Assembly (NCBI GenBank): GCA_015233565.1
Contig: JADFXM010000068.1
Coordinates: 1-34,323, forward strand
Source of the DNA: Candidatus Rifleibacteriota bacterium
Lineage (GTDB): Bacteria; Muiribacteriota; Ozemobacteria; Ozemobacterales; Ozemobacteraceae
Reading direction: 5' to 3'
DNA length: 34,323 nt
Shown here: piece after piece, positions 15,975 through 24,379 of the stretch
Numbering within the stretch: position 1 is the stretch's first letter
How the letters are laid out: each line of letters starts with the position of its first letter
Made by a program: the position numbers and the translations under genes
Notes under the pieces: generated by a model
Seen by the model: the letters and a program-made list of their open reading frames with translations, nothing else
What the model was told of the DNA's origin: nothing
The model's database searches: none

Positions 15975-16802
15975 ATGAGGTTATTGATTGTTTGTACCGT
16001 TTTTTTCCTTTCGCTTTCATCTTTTTCTTTGGTTCTCGAAGCTGGAGCATTAGAGCGAAGTGACATTCTGGTTGAAATAATCAGCGATACGAGAGGCGTT
16101 CTTCCTATTACGACGGCGTATGGTTTGTGTGATAGTTGCCGATCAACTTATTGCAGTGGCGTTGTGCGTGCCGGAAGAGGCGAACGGTATAAAATAATGA
16201 TTACAAACAATTCACCGGAACGAATAGGATTGGTAATAGCTGTCGATGGAAGAAATATCATTTCCGGAGAGCGGTCGTCCGGGAGTTCGTCAGAATCCAT
16301 GTATGTTCTTTTGCCCAGAGGGTCCGGCACTTTTTCAGGTTGGAGAGCGGGTATGAATTCAATAAACCGTTTCTATTTCACAGATGCTGAAGATTCATAT
16401 GTTGGGCAGATTGGTGATACCTCTCAGATTGGGCAGATTTCGATTGCAGGGTTTGCCGAAAAAGAAAACTTGTACATTAGAAACCAACCTTTTTTTAATG
16501 AGAAAAAAGACTTTGGCGGAGTTCCCTCAGGGGCAAAAGGTTCCGAAAAAGCAAGAACCGATTCAAGCTGTTCCCCGAGTATGATTCATTCCTCAGTTCC
16601 AGGAACAGGTTATGGTGAAAGTGAGTATTCTCCGGTAAAAACAGTTGATTATGAGCCGGAAAACTATCCTTCAATCAGATATACGATAAGATATGAATGG
16701 GAAAGAACTCCCCAAAGGTTTTTTGAAGCTCCTGAAAAAGGGTTTGTTCCTAACCCTCATTCTTCAAATATGCGTTACGAAGACCAAAATCGACGAAAAT
16801 GA
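15975..16802 (+). CDS. Secreted protein of unknown function
   Basis: 275 aa from the ATG at 15975, chosen because GGGAGGAC lies just upstream; a TTG 21 bases earlier would give a non-standard leader. A signal peptide (MRLLIVCTVFFLSLSSFSLV to about residue 24) is followed by a globular part. ERYKIMITNNSPERIGLVIA, VDGRNIISGERSSG and YVLLPRGSGTFSGWRAGMN, with FYFTDAEDSYVGQIGD, resemble a widespread unnamed domain of exported proteins built around 'VDGxNVISG ... GWR'. CDSCRSTYCSG near residue 60 could form disulfides. The last 100 residues are Ser/Pro/Glu-rich and probably disordered. Periplasmic or surface location inferred. It stands alone. Confidence 0.65.
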   Translation: MRLLIVCTVFFLSLSSFSLVLEAGALERSDILVEIISDTRGVLPITTAYGLCDSCRSTYCSGVVRAGRGERYKIMITNNSPERIGLVIAVDGRNIISGERSSGSSSESMYVLLPRGSGTFSGWRAGMNSINRFYFTDAEDSYVGQIGDTSQIGQISIAGFAEKENLYIRNQPFFNEKKDFGGVPSGAKGSEKARTDSSCSPSMIHSSVPGTGYGESEYSPVKTVDYEPENYPSIRYTIRYEWERTPQRFFEAPEKGFVPNPHSSNMRYEDQNRRK

Positions 16803-16868
16803 AAGAACCCACGCGCCACGGGCTATATCTCTGTGTATTCCAGTGATCTGTTATACTTGCCGCGGTTT

Positions 16869-17000
16869 AACGAGTCTGTCGAAAAATACCCAAATTTGCA
16901 TATTTTAATGTACCCACCCTATTTTTGCCCCGCTTTTACACATCAACAGCGAGCCACTTTGTACCGAACAGAATGTACCGAGATTTTTCGACAGCTTCTG
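16869..17000 (+). mobile_element. Element B, single copy
   Basis: About 130 bp. Starts AACGAGTCTGTCGAAAAATA, inner GTACCCACCC, CCCCGCTTTTACACATCA and TTTGTACCGAACAGAATGTA, ends GATTTTTCGACAGCTTCTGA. The ends are inverted repeats around CTGTCGAAAAAT. The remaining 260 bp up to the next gene (17264) shows nothing I can support. Confidence 0.75.
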
Positions 17001-17263
17001 ACCCGAAGTTCCAAGTCTAAAAGGGCATAAAGCACAAGTAGGATGATTGTTTGAACCTATTTTTCCCCAAAAAACCGGTCCATGCAATGCCTTGAAGATC
17101 ATGATCCCCGGAGAGCATCAGAAGGTTCACATGGACAGGGCCTTTTTTGATTCAACGTGAATTTCTCATTCTTGCACTGCTCCAATCAGAGTTCTATCAA
17201 TGTACCGCGTTTGGAACTCCGGTTTAACTTGATGCCATTCATTGCAGGGTCAAAAAAACATTA

Positions 17264-18646
17264 TTAATTGGATCCGGAAGTTCCGAAAAATTCAGGTTTT
17301 TCACTACATATACAAACCATGTTTACGATTGTTTCTACAGCTTTTCCGATGCTGTTTGCGGCTATCCACTCTTCACGACTGTGTTCATTGTGTGTACCAG
17401 TAAAAATATTCGCACACGGGAGTCCCATGAAAGAAAAATCGGCGCCATCAGTTCCACCACGGATAGGCATTTTTTTTGGAGTTACTTCGGCGCGTTTCAT
17501 GCCCTCTTCTGCGCATGATAATACAAAAGGGAAGGAAGCTAAAATCGTTTTCATGTTTTTATAGGTGTCTTCAATAGCCACATCGATTTTCACTTGAGGA
17601 AAGGTTTTCTGGGTTTGTTTGACCAGATTCCGAATGAATTCCTTTTTGGTTTCAAGTTGTACCGATTCAAAATCACGAATCAGCATTTTTACTTCGACTT
17701 TCTCTGTGCCTCCGTTCAATTCATAAGGATACAGGAATCCCTGTCTTTCGTCTGAATTTTCGGGACGTTGTTCCAAAGGAATAATGTCAAGGAAGTGGGC
17801 TGCTGCAAAAAGGCAGTTGACCATTGCTCCTTTGGCAGAGCCGGGATGGCTGCTTTTTCCATGAAAAGAGACAATCGCAGAAGCGGCATTGAAGGTTTCA
17901 TCATTGATCTCGCCATCCTCGCCCCCGTCAACGGTATAGGCAAAACTGGCGCAGAATCCTTTTAAATCAAAACCGGCAGGACCTTTGTCGACTTCCTCGT
18001 CAGGTGTGAAGGCAATTTTGACTGTCCCATGCGGAATTTTCGGATGCTTAATAAGGTATTCCATGGCGGTCATGATTTCAGCAACGCCGGACTTGTCATC
18101 AGCTCCCAGCAGTGAAGTTCCATCAGTGGTTATAATAGCTGATCCGATACAAGTTTTTAGGCATGGATTTTTAGCCGCTTCGATCTTTGAGCCTTCTTTT
18201 TCAGACAGAGTGATATCACCACCTTGATAATTCTCATGAACCTTAGGATGAATCTTCGTTTCCTCGACATCACTTGAAGTATCGATATGTGAAATAAAAC
18301 CGATGGTGGGTATTTTTTCAGGATTCCTTACACCGTTGGCAGGGAGAACTGTATACACATATCCATGGCTATCCATGCGAACATCCGAGAGGCCTATTTC
18401 AATAGCTTCTTTTTTGAGGGTTTTCGCAAGCTCCATTTGCCCGGGAGTGCTTGGGATGCTTGCAACGTCATCTTTCGATTGAGTATCAATTGCTACGTAG
18501 CGCAAGAATCGATCGACTGCTGCTTTTTGATATTCAGAAAGTTCTTTTTTGGCAAACCCGGATTGTTCAAGATTTTCTTTTGATTGAGCACCTGAAACAG
18601 AGTGAATCAAAAAAAAGACGATTAGTAAAAAGTAAATTTTTCTCAT
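17264..18646 (-). CDS. pepT: Peptidase T-like tripeptidase with a signal peptide
   Basis: 460 aa from the ATG at 18646, which has AAGGAG upstream; the longer frame from 18706 lacks this. The chain opens with a clear signal peptide (MRKIYFLLIVFFLIHSVSGA), unlike the cytosolic PepT of model bacteria. The M20 dinuclear zinc site is intact: GFISHIDTSSDV (His/Asp), LLGADDKSGVAEI (bridging Asp), FTPDEEVDKGP (general-base Glu and zinc Glu), TVDGGEDGEI (Asp), and FTGTHNEHS (His). Known reaction: removal of the N-terminal residue from tripeptides. Inference: a periplasmic peptidase feeding on peptides there. A single-gene unit. Confidence 0.9.
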   Translation of the reverse strand: MRKIYFLLIVFFLIHSVSGAQSKENLEQSGFAKKELSEYQKAAVDRFLRYVAIDTQSKDDVASIPSTPGQMELAKTLKKEAIEIGLSDVRMDSHGYVYTVLPANGVRNPEKIPTIGFISHIDTSSDVEETKIHPKVHENYQGGDITLSEKEGSKIEAAKNPCLKTCIGSAIITTDGTSLLGADDKSGVAEIMTAMEYLIKHPKIPHGTVKIAFTPDEEVDKGPAGFDLKGFCASFAYTVDGGEDGEINDETFNAASAIVSFHGKSSHPGSAKGAMVNCLFAAAHFLDIIPLEQRPENSDERQGFLYPYELNGGTEKVEVKMLIRDFESVQLETKKEFIRNLVKQTQKTFPQVKIDVAIEDTYKNMKTILASFPFVLSCAEEGMKRAEVTPKKMPIRGGTDGADFSFMGLPCANIFTGTHNEHSREEWIAANSIGKAVETIVNMVCICSEKPEFFGTSGSN

Positions 18647-18797
18647 AAACACTTGGTCTCCTTGAATTAGGTTATCCCTCTGTAAATTTTTTCCATTCCA
18701 TCTCATTTATTTTTGATTATCACTATTTTACCAATAAATATAGTGGAAATTATAATACTTTCGATCGAAAATTGATATTGGGAAGTGGCAAAGTTAT

Positions 18798-18854
18798 GTT
18801 AAGCCGACCGCAAGCCGCCCGCTTAACGTGGTCGTGAGCAGCAAGCCTGCTCAC
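18798..18854. other. GC-rich double hairpin next to element B pair
   Basis: In an AT-rich gap, a GC-rich stretch holds GTTAAGC (18798-18804) pairing with GCTTAAC (18821-18827), and GTGAGCAG (18834-18841) pairing with CTGCTCAC (18847-18854). GC-rich sequence continues to the border of the element B pair at 18887. Nature unknown. Confidence 0.5.
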
Positions 18855-18886
18855 CAGCCCTGCCAGGCTGCCCTTACGCTCTGCCT

Positions 18887-19018
18887 AACGAGGCTTTCGA
18901 AAAATACTCTACTTTGGATATTTCAATTTGCCCACCCAAATTTTTGCCCCGCTTTTACGCATCAGAAGCGGGGAGTTTTGTGCCGAATAAAATGTGCCGA
19001 GATTTTTCCACCGCTTCT
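18887..19018 (+). mobile_element. Element B, first of a head-to-head pair
   Basis: Same orientation as the copy at 16869: AACGAGGCTTTCGAAAAATA, then GCCCCGCTTTTACGCATCAG and TTTGTGCCGAATAAAATGTG, ending GATTTTTCCACCGCTTCT. It is followed directly by an inverted copy. Confidence 0.75.
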
Positions 19019-19152
19019 AACGAGACTGTCGGAAAAGCCCGGTACATTGAATTCGGTACAAAGTGACATTGATTTAATGCGCGAAAGCGGAGCGAAAAAA
19101 GGGATTGGTACATGAAATTATCCAATTTTTAGGGGTTTTCCGACAGTCTGAA
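19019..19152 (-). mobile_element. Element B, second of a head-to-head pair
   Basis: 134 bp in the opposite sense to its partner. AACGAGACTGTCGGAAAAGC at the left end and GGTTTTCCGACAGTCTGAAC at the right end are inverted repeats; inside are TTGAATTCGGTACAAA and ATGCGCGAAAGCGGAGCGAA. Over 90 percent like the copy at 21325 by eye. Confidence 0.8.
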
Positions 19153-19311
19153 CAGGGCCGTTGAGCAGAATTCTACCTAATATTGGCATAAAAAGAAACC
19201 CAGATTAGGCGGAATTTGCTTACGACCGCGATGGAAGTTTCTGATTTTTGTTGAGAATCTTGTAATATGATTTGATCGGTTGATAGAAATTGTTCAATTT
19301 TCAGGAATCTC

Positions 19312-21231
19312 TTAATCGACTAGTTGCTCTAGAAAAATACCTATCTGTAATCCGCGTAATAACAGAAGTACTTCGCTGGAATGAGGCAGGTTTCCCTGGC
19401 TTTTTTTTATTTTGTCCCAGGCAACTTTTATGGCTGTAAAGTCAAGGTATTCTATTGCTGCGTTTGATTGGCTAATTCTGAAGATTTCGTCTTCCACCTC
19501 GTTGGGTTTTAAAAGTAGCCTTGGAACGATATCAACAGCCTGTTTGCCCCGTTTGGGATTCCATTGAATCTCCGGAGGCAGGATTCCCTCCATTCCTTGC
19601 CTGATAAGCATTCGATTTCCACCGCTGTAATTGAAAATTTTATTGGGAACAGCCAGGCAAAACTCAAGTAAATCCAGGTCTACAGTTGGATCCCATATTC
19701 CCATTTTGAAAAAAGCTCCGATTTTCTGGTGGATTGGTCCTCCGACAATGGCATTTGGCGTTATCGTCCGTTCCCTTTCTTCGTCGGGTGAAAGGAAACC
19801 ATTCCTTTCAAATTTCGGAATTTTTTGGGGGAGATCCATTTTTCTTGAAAAAGCTGGATTTATAGCGGAAAATCCTTCCTCAGGATACTTTTTTTTGGAA
19901 AAAAAGGCTGTGAACCCATCGATCGAAGGCTTAAGAAGTGGGCGAAGAATATGAGCTTTGAATGCTCGGTACCAACCGATATTTTCGAATGAACAGGTTT
20001 TTTTCAGAGAACGTAATCCTTCTGTCCATTTTCCTTGATGGAACAGGCAAAAAATTCGATCCCGTCCGCCGTTCCATGAAATTCCACCATTCCCCTGTTG
20101 GCCGGTAAGCATATTTGCAATCCCAAGTTTTTGGGCAGTTAAATGAAGCGAATAGGCCCAATAGTAATTTCCTATGGCACTAAATGGGGTTTTGTGAATT
20201 TTTACGTTTTCACGTAGGGCTTTGATTGGGGAAATATCATCAGCTCGGATCGGGATATGTTCAATGTTTGGATATTTGTCTACTAGAGTGTGTGCAATTG
20301 CCCATTCATTGGCAATTGTACCAGGTGCAAGGTGGTCTGCCGGGAAAATAGGAACAGAAGTAAAAGCATAAATTTTTCTGCCTTGGGCGAGAGCTTGTTC
20401 AGCAGCCAATGCTGTTACAGCTGAAGAGTCCAGACCACTGCTGAGTTGTGTCCCAATAGGTTTTGAAGAACTCATACGACGATTTACAGCAGCTTTAAAC
20501 AAGACTCTGAATCGTTCAAAATACTCATCCGGAGAATTCAGTTTCAATGATTCTACGGACTGAATGTCCCAATACTTGGTAGTCTTAAAGTCGCTGGAAT
20601 CAGCTTGCAAAAAATGTGCGGGGAGAAGATAAAAAATATTTCTCCAGATCGTTTTTTCCGGGGAAGGCGAATGAAAGGAAAGATGCTTTGCCAGAACTTC
20701 TTCGTCAAGCTGGCACTTAAAGCCAGGCATCTCGGCAATCATTGCAAGGTCAGTTGAAAAAATAAAACACCCCTGCTGATAGGTGTAGAACAATCCTGTA
20801 TTTCCAATTTGATCTCTTGCAAGAAAAAGCTTCTTTTGGCGATAGTCCCAATGTGCAAATGCCCAATCCCCGCGCAATTTTGCAGGGGTTTCTTTTCCCC
20901 ATTTTTCGAAACTCAAAAAGAGCAGTTTTTCATCCGAAACGTGAAAACTTTCCGGAAAAGAAATTCCAAAAATTTTCAGAAGTTCAGCTCTATTATCCAA
21001 GCGGGCTGAGGCTGTCATTGCTTGGCCTGAATTCCTGTTTTCGAGAGGCATTTTCGCATATTTTGATTCGTAATCAAAAGATTGGCAAGCATATCCCAGA
21101 AAAAAGTCAATTCGTGAGAGAATTTCAATTCCTTGAGGGCCCCACATGGACATCTTTTCAGATAATATTCCAACAGTTTCTGCTGAAATTGGCTGGCCAT
21201 TGAAATTTATCCTACCGAATATTGCGCTCAT
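19312..21231 (-). CDS. Asparagine synthase-like protein lacking the glutaminase cysteine
   Basis: 639 aa, two-domain AsnB architecture. The N-terminus reads MSAIFGRINF, where true glutamine-hydrolysing enzymes have MCGI: the catalytic Cys2 is Ser. The Ntn-hydrolase-like domain continues (ASARLDNRAELL, LRGDWAFAHWD, LFLARDQIGNTGLFY). The synthetase domain has the ATP loop as GTQLSSGLDSSAVTALAA (about 253-270) and keeps the WDPTVDLDLLEFCLAVPN and RMLIRQGMEGILPPEI blocks. Known relatives with such an N-terminus include lasso-peptide cyclases and other amide-forming AsnB homologues in natural-product or surface-polysaccharide pathways. No precursor peptide or RiPP partner is visible nearby. Start ATG at 21231 has a poor ribosome-binding site. 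An element B copy lies 94 bp upstream. Confidence 0.8.
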   Translation of the reverse strand: MSAIFGRINFNGQPISAETVGILSEKMSMWGPQGIEILSRIDFFLGYACQSFDYESKYAKMPLENRNSGQAMTASARLDNRAELLKIFGISFPESFHVSDEKLLFLSFEKWGKETPAKLRGDWAFAHWDYRQKKLFLARDQIGNTGLFYTYQQGCFIFSTDLAMIAEMPGFKCQLDEEVLAKHLSFHSPSPEKTIWRNIFYLLPAHFLQADSSDFKTTKYWDIQSVESLKLNSPDEYFERFRVLFKAAVNRRMSSSKPIGTQLSSGLDSSAVTALAAEQALAQGRKIYAFTSVPIFPADHLAPGTIANEWAIAHTLVDKYPNIEHIPIRADDISPIKALRENVKIHKTPFSAIGNYYWAYSLHLTAQKLGIANMLTGQQGNGGISWNGGRDRIFCLFHQGKWTEGLRSLKKTCSFENIGWYRAFKAHILRPLLKPSIDGFTAFFSKKKYPEEGFSAINPAFSRKMDLPQKIPKFERNGFLSPDEERERTITPNAIVGGPIHQKIGAFFKMGIWDPTVDLDLLEFCLAVPNKIFNYSGGNRMLIRQGMEGILPPEIQWNPKRGKQAVDIVPRLLLKPNEVEDEIFRISQSNAAIEYLDFTAIKVAWDKIKKSQGNLPHSSEVLLLLRGLQIGIFLEQLVD

Positions 21232-21324
21232 AAAATGCTCAATCCATGATTTTCAAAAGGTTTTTCGAATACAGTTTGTTTAAGCAAACGTATACATTTT
21301 CCAATAGTCGTTTCGGTTCCCCTC

Positions 21325-21457
21325 AACGAGACTGTCGAAAAAGTTCGGCACATTGAATTCGGTACAAAACGACATTGATTTGATGCGCGAAAGCGGAGCG
21401 AAAAAACGGGTTGGTACATGAAATTATCCATTTCTAGGGGTTTTCCGACAGTCTGAA
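21325..21457 (-). mobile_element. Element B, single copy upstream of the AsnB-like gene
   Basis: 133 bp, AACGAGACTGTCGAAAAAGT to GGTTTTCCGACAGTCTGAAG, inside TTGAATTCGGTACAAAACGA and ATGCGCGAAAGCGGAGCGAA. It occupies the presumed promoter region of the AsnB-like gene. The 344 bp between it and 21802 contain no gene, only an imperfect direct repeat (CACAACTTGTGAGCGGAGTC near 21591 and CACAATTTATAAGCGAAGCC near 21707). Confidence 0.8.
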
Positions 21458-21801
21458 GGACCGGGTTATATGTCTGCCGGTGACTGAGAAGATGTGAAAT
21501 ATTGCCTAACAATGGAAGTGAAAAATATTACAATTGTTTGTCGGTGACATTCTCATGGGTTGTACTTTTGCGAGTCAGTAAATTATTCACAACTTGTGAG
21601 CGGAGTCGAAACCACCGTTTGTTGAGAAGTGCTTCAAATGGCGATTTGCTTAAAAGTTCCCGTTTGTCCTGAGGAAAGGAATTCTCTTTGACAAACCAAA
21701 TATTTCACAATTTATAAGCGAAGCCGAAGCGATCAGCTTCAACTCCGCTCAGACTAGGGAAAACCAACGATTTTTAGACTCCCTTATTAAGATTGTAGGT
21801 T

Positions 21802-21911
21802 GTTATACCAATATTAAAAGTAATCACGCGAATTGGTAGGCTCGATCTAGCCCCTGGGACCATAAACCGTAGGAGAAGTTACGTTATTATTTCGTGGGAT
21901 TGGTATTATAC
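21802..21911. mobile_element. Small MITE overlapping the 3' end of aspS
   Basis: GTTATACCAAT (21802-21812) faces ATTGGTATTATAC (21899-21911), an imperfect inverted repeat enclosing about 85 bp of non-coding DNA. The left end equals the terminus of the IS630 remnant. The stop codon of aspS (21906-21908) lies inside the right terminal repeat. Confidence 0.6.
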
Positions 21912-23669
21912 TATTCGGAGGTGTAGTTCCTGTAATTGTTTTACTGTTGCGTCACAAGGAGCATTCATCAATAAGTCCTGGGCATTTTGGTTCATCGGGA
22001 AAGAAATGACCTCTCGAATGTTTGGTTCATTTGCGAGCAACATAACCATTCGATCTACTCCCGGCGCCAATCCCCCGTGTGGCGGAGCGCCAAATTTGAA
22101 AGCTCGGATCATTCCGCCGAATTTTCGGTCGACTTCTTCCTGGGAATAACCGGCGATTGCGAATGCTTTGTACATGATGTCCGGCCTGTGATTTCTGATT
22201 GCACCTGAACTGAGTTCGATGCCATTGCAAACGATATCATATTGGAAAGCTTTTATTACCAGTGGATCCTTGGTTTCGAGGGCTTCCATGCCGCCTTGGG
22301 GCATTGAAAACGGGTTATGGCTGAAAATTATTTCCCCTGTTTCTTTATCTCGTTCATACATTGGGAAATCTGTGATCCAGCAGAATTTGTAGGATTTCGG
22401 CTTTCTCAGTTCAAGTAGATCTGCGAGTTTAAGTCTGATTTTTCCCATTACTGAAGCTGCTAAAGATTTTTCGTCAGCTACAAAAAGGAGAGTATAGCCA
22501 TTGCTTGCCTTGGCTTTTTCCTTGAGAGCATCTTTATCGGAAGCGCTCAGAGGTTTTGCAAGGGTCCCTTTGATTTCTCCGGATGATGTGAAGATTAGCG
22601 TTGCGAGTCCTTTTGCTCCTTGTTCTTTTGCAAAGGATTCCAGATCATCGAAATATTTTCGAGATTTGTCGGAAATGCCTTCAAGGGCGAGCATTCTAAC
22701 TACTCCACCGTTTTCAACTATTCCTCTGAATGCTTTGAACTCTGATTTTGCGAATATGTCTGAAACATCCTCAATTTGAAGATCAAAGCGTAGATCCGGT
22801 TTGTCGCAACCATAATGAAGCATTGCGTCGTCAAAAGGGATCCTCGGGAAGGGTGGGGGAGTGACTTCCCAATCGGTGAATTCCTTGAACACGCCTTCCA
22901 GGACACCTTCTACTGCGTTAAAAACGTCGTCTTGTGTTACGAATGACATTTCGATGTCGAGTTGGTAAAATTCACCAGGTGATCGATCTGCCCTTGCATC
23001 TTCATCGCGAAAGCAGGGAGCGATCTGGAAATATCTATCAAATCCAGAAACCATTAATAATTGCTTAAACTGCTGGGGAGCCTGGGGAAGCGCGTAAAAT
23101 TTTCCCGGATAAAGGCGGCTGGGAACAAGATAATCGCGTGCTCCTTCAGGGGAGGAACTTGTTAAAATAGGTGTCTGGAATTCATTGAATCCCTGAGCTA
23201 TCATTCTTCTTCTGAGGCTCGAAATTACTTTCGATCTCAAAATGACGTTTTCCTGGAGCTTTTTTCTTCGCAAGTCGAGGAATCGGTAAGAGAGTCTTGT
23301 GTTTTCAGGGACGTTAGCTTCATCAGCCACGGGAAATGGGAGCACGTCTGCTGAACTTTGGACTTCTACCGTTTCAGCTTCTATTTCCACTTCGCCAGTT
23401 GGAGTTTTTTTATTCACGTTTTCATCAGGTCTTTTCAACACTTTTCCTGTGATGGTAATCACTGACTCAACGCGTACTTGGTCAACAATTGAGTGAGCAG
23501 GCGTTTGAGGATTTATTACTATTTGAGTGATTCCGGAAACATCGCGCAGATCAACAAACAATAGCCCGCCGAGGTCACGCTTGCGGTGGACCCATCCAGA
23601 CAGGCGAACCTGTGTTCCAACATCGGAGATTCTCAGATCTCCGCATTTGTGGGTTCTGAAAACGTGCAT
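21906..23669 (-). CDS. aspS: Aspartyl-tRNA synthetase
   Basis: 587 aa. Charges tRNA-Asp (possibly also tRNA-Asn) with aspartate in the cytoplasm. Order: OB-fold anticodon domain (VRLSGWVHRKRDLGGLLFVD), class-II catalytic core with motif 2 (FDRYFQIAPCFRDEDARADR), bacterial GAD insertion (about 285-420), and motif 3 (GGLAPGVDRMVMLL). The ATP/aspartate-site stretch LPQAPQQFKQLL has Ala for the more common Ser, and DARADRSPGEFYQLD carries an extra residue. Both are features I know from alphaproteobacterial-type AspRS. I prefer the ATG at 23669 (MHVFRTHKCGDL; AAGGA eight bases upstream) over that at 23675. The C-terminus stops at ELHLRIV, shorter than relatives, with the stop provided by a MITE end. 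Confidence 0.96.
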   Translation of the reverse strand: MHVFRTHKCGDLRISDVGTQVRLSGWVHRKRDLGGLLFVDLRDVSGITQIVINPQTPAHSIVDQVRVESVITITGKVLKRPDENVNKKTPTGEVEIEAETVEVQSSADVLPFPVADEANVPENTRLSYRFLDLRRKKLQENVILRSKVISSLRRRMIAQGFNEFQTPILTSSSPEGARDYLVPSRLYPGKFYALPQAPQQFKQLLMVSGFDRYFQIAPCFRDEDARADRSPGEFYQLDIEMSFVTQDDVFNAVEGVLEGVFKEFTDWEVTPPPFPRIPFDDAMLHYGCDKPDLRFDLQIEDVSDIFAKSEFKAFRGIVENGGVVRMLALEGISDKSRKYFDDLESFAKEQGAKGLATLIFTSSGEIKGTLAKPLSASDKDALKEKAKASNGYTLLFVADEKSLAASVMGKIRLKLADLLELRKPKSYKFCWITDFPMYERDKETGEIIFSHNPFSMPQGGMEALETKDPLVIKAFQYDIVCNGIELSSGAIRNHRPDIMYKAFAIAGYSQEEVDRKFGGMIRAFKFGAPPHGGLAPGVDRMVMLLANEPNIREVISFPMNQNAQDLLMNAPCDATVKQLQELHLRIV

Positions 23670-23675
23670 GATCAT

Positions 23676-24379
23676 TTATCCTTTTGTTGAAAATTGTCCC
23701 GAAAGGACCGTTGAAGTTTATCTTATGGGAAGGCATTTTGCAATACTTTAATGCATCTTCAGCAACAAAGAGAAAATTCATATTGACATTGGCAATTAAT
23801 CATACAATTCCAAAAAAAAATGCGAAAAATTATTTTTCCAAATTTTCTTCGCTTGCGTTGGTGCAGGTTTATAAGTCAAGTATTATTTCTTTTTTTCGCT
23901 GTGCATCTTTAATTCAGTTGAGTTTCAGTAGGCTTTTGGACAGTTTTGGAAATTTGCTATTGGATAGTGTTTTGCATTCCCGAATATATCTGAGACATGC
24001 TTCAATTGAAAGTATCGATGGTAAAATGGGCTTGCTTTGTGCTAAACGACACTTAGTTGACGTTTTTGCGTCTATCGATGATACTTAAATCAATATATTG
24101 AGGCTCTTGCAAAATTAGCGAAATCTTGTTTGCGAAAATTTTCACAACAATTATTAACACTGAATTTCTTCAAAGCTAGTGTGCGAATTTTCCACAATAT
24201 TGCAAGAAGCTCTAGTGATTGAAAAAATTGGGGTTTTACTGAAATTGGAAGGTGAAAAAATCATGGATTTTTTACAAATTTTCAGAATGTTTACACATTC
24301 CTCAATCAGAAATTCTATCCTGATCACTGTTGTACAACCTTTTACAAATCGATATCTGCTAATTTTGCGGGAAATTTTT
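23676..24379. other. Long intergenic region, no gene seen
   Basis: About 700 bp between divergent genes. A 134-codon frame (23684-24088) begins on the aspS leader and resembles nothing. Near 24101-24215 GAGGCTCTTGCAAAATTAGC and TATTGCAAGAAGCTCTAG form an imperfect inverted repeat enclosing about 80 bp, possibly another decayed MITE. The start region of the DUF4434-like gene follows. Confidence 0.45.

Noticed and set aside
17001..17263. Further transposase remnant downstream of pepT
   Set aside because: Short frames here show no motif; only the adjacent element B copy can be supported.
18798..18890. Integron attC site
   Set aside because: GTTAAGC and GCTTAAC occur in the wrong order for attC core sites, and no integrase or cassette array is present.
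19312..21231. Lasso-peptide gene cluster
   Set aside because: Only the cyclase-like protein is present; no precursor, leader-binding protein, peptidase or exporter adjoins it.
21228..21512. 94-codon minus-strand frame ending in an overlap with the AsnB-like start
   Set aside because: Most of it is element B read as protein; the overlap is coincidental.
23684..24088. 134-codon plus-strand frame between aspS and the DUF4434-like gene
   Set aside because: It starts within the aspS leader, lacks a ribosome-binding site, and its composition is that of AT-rich non-coding DNA.
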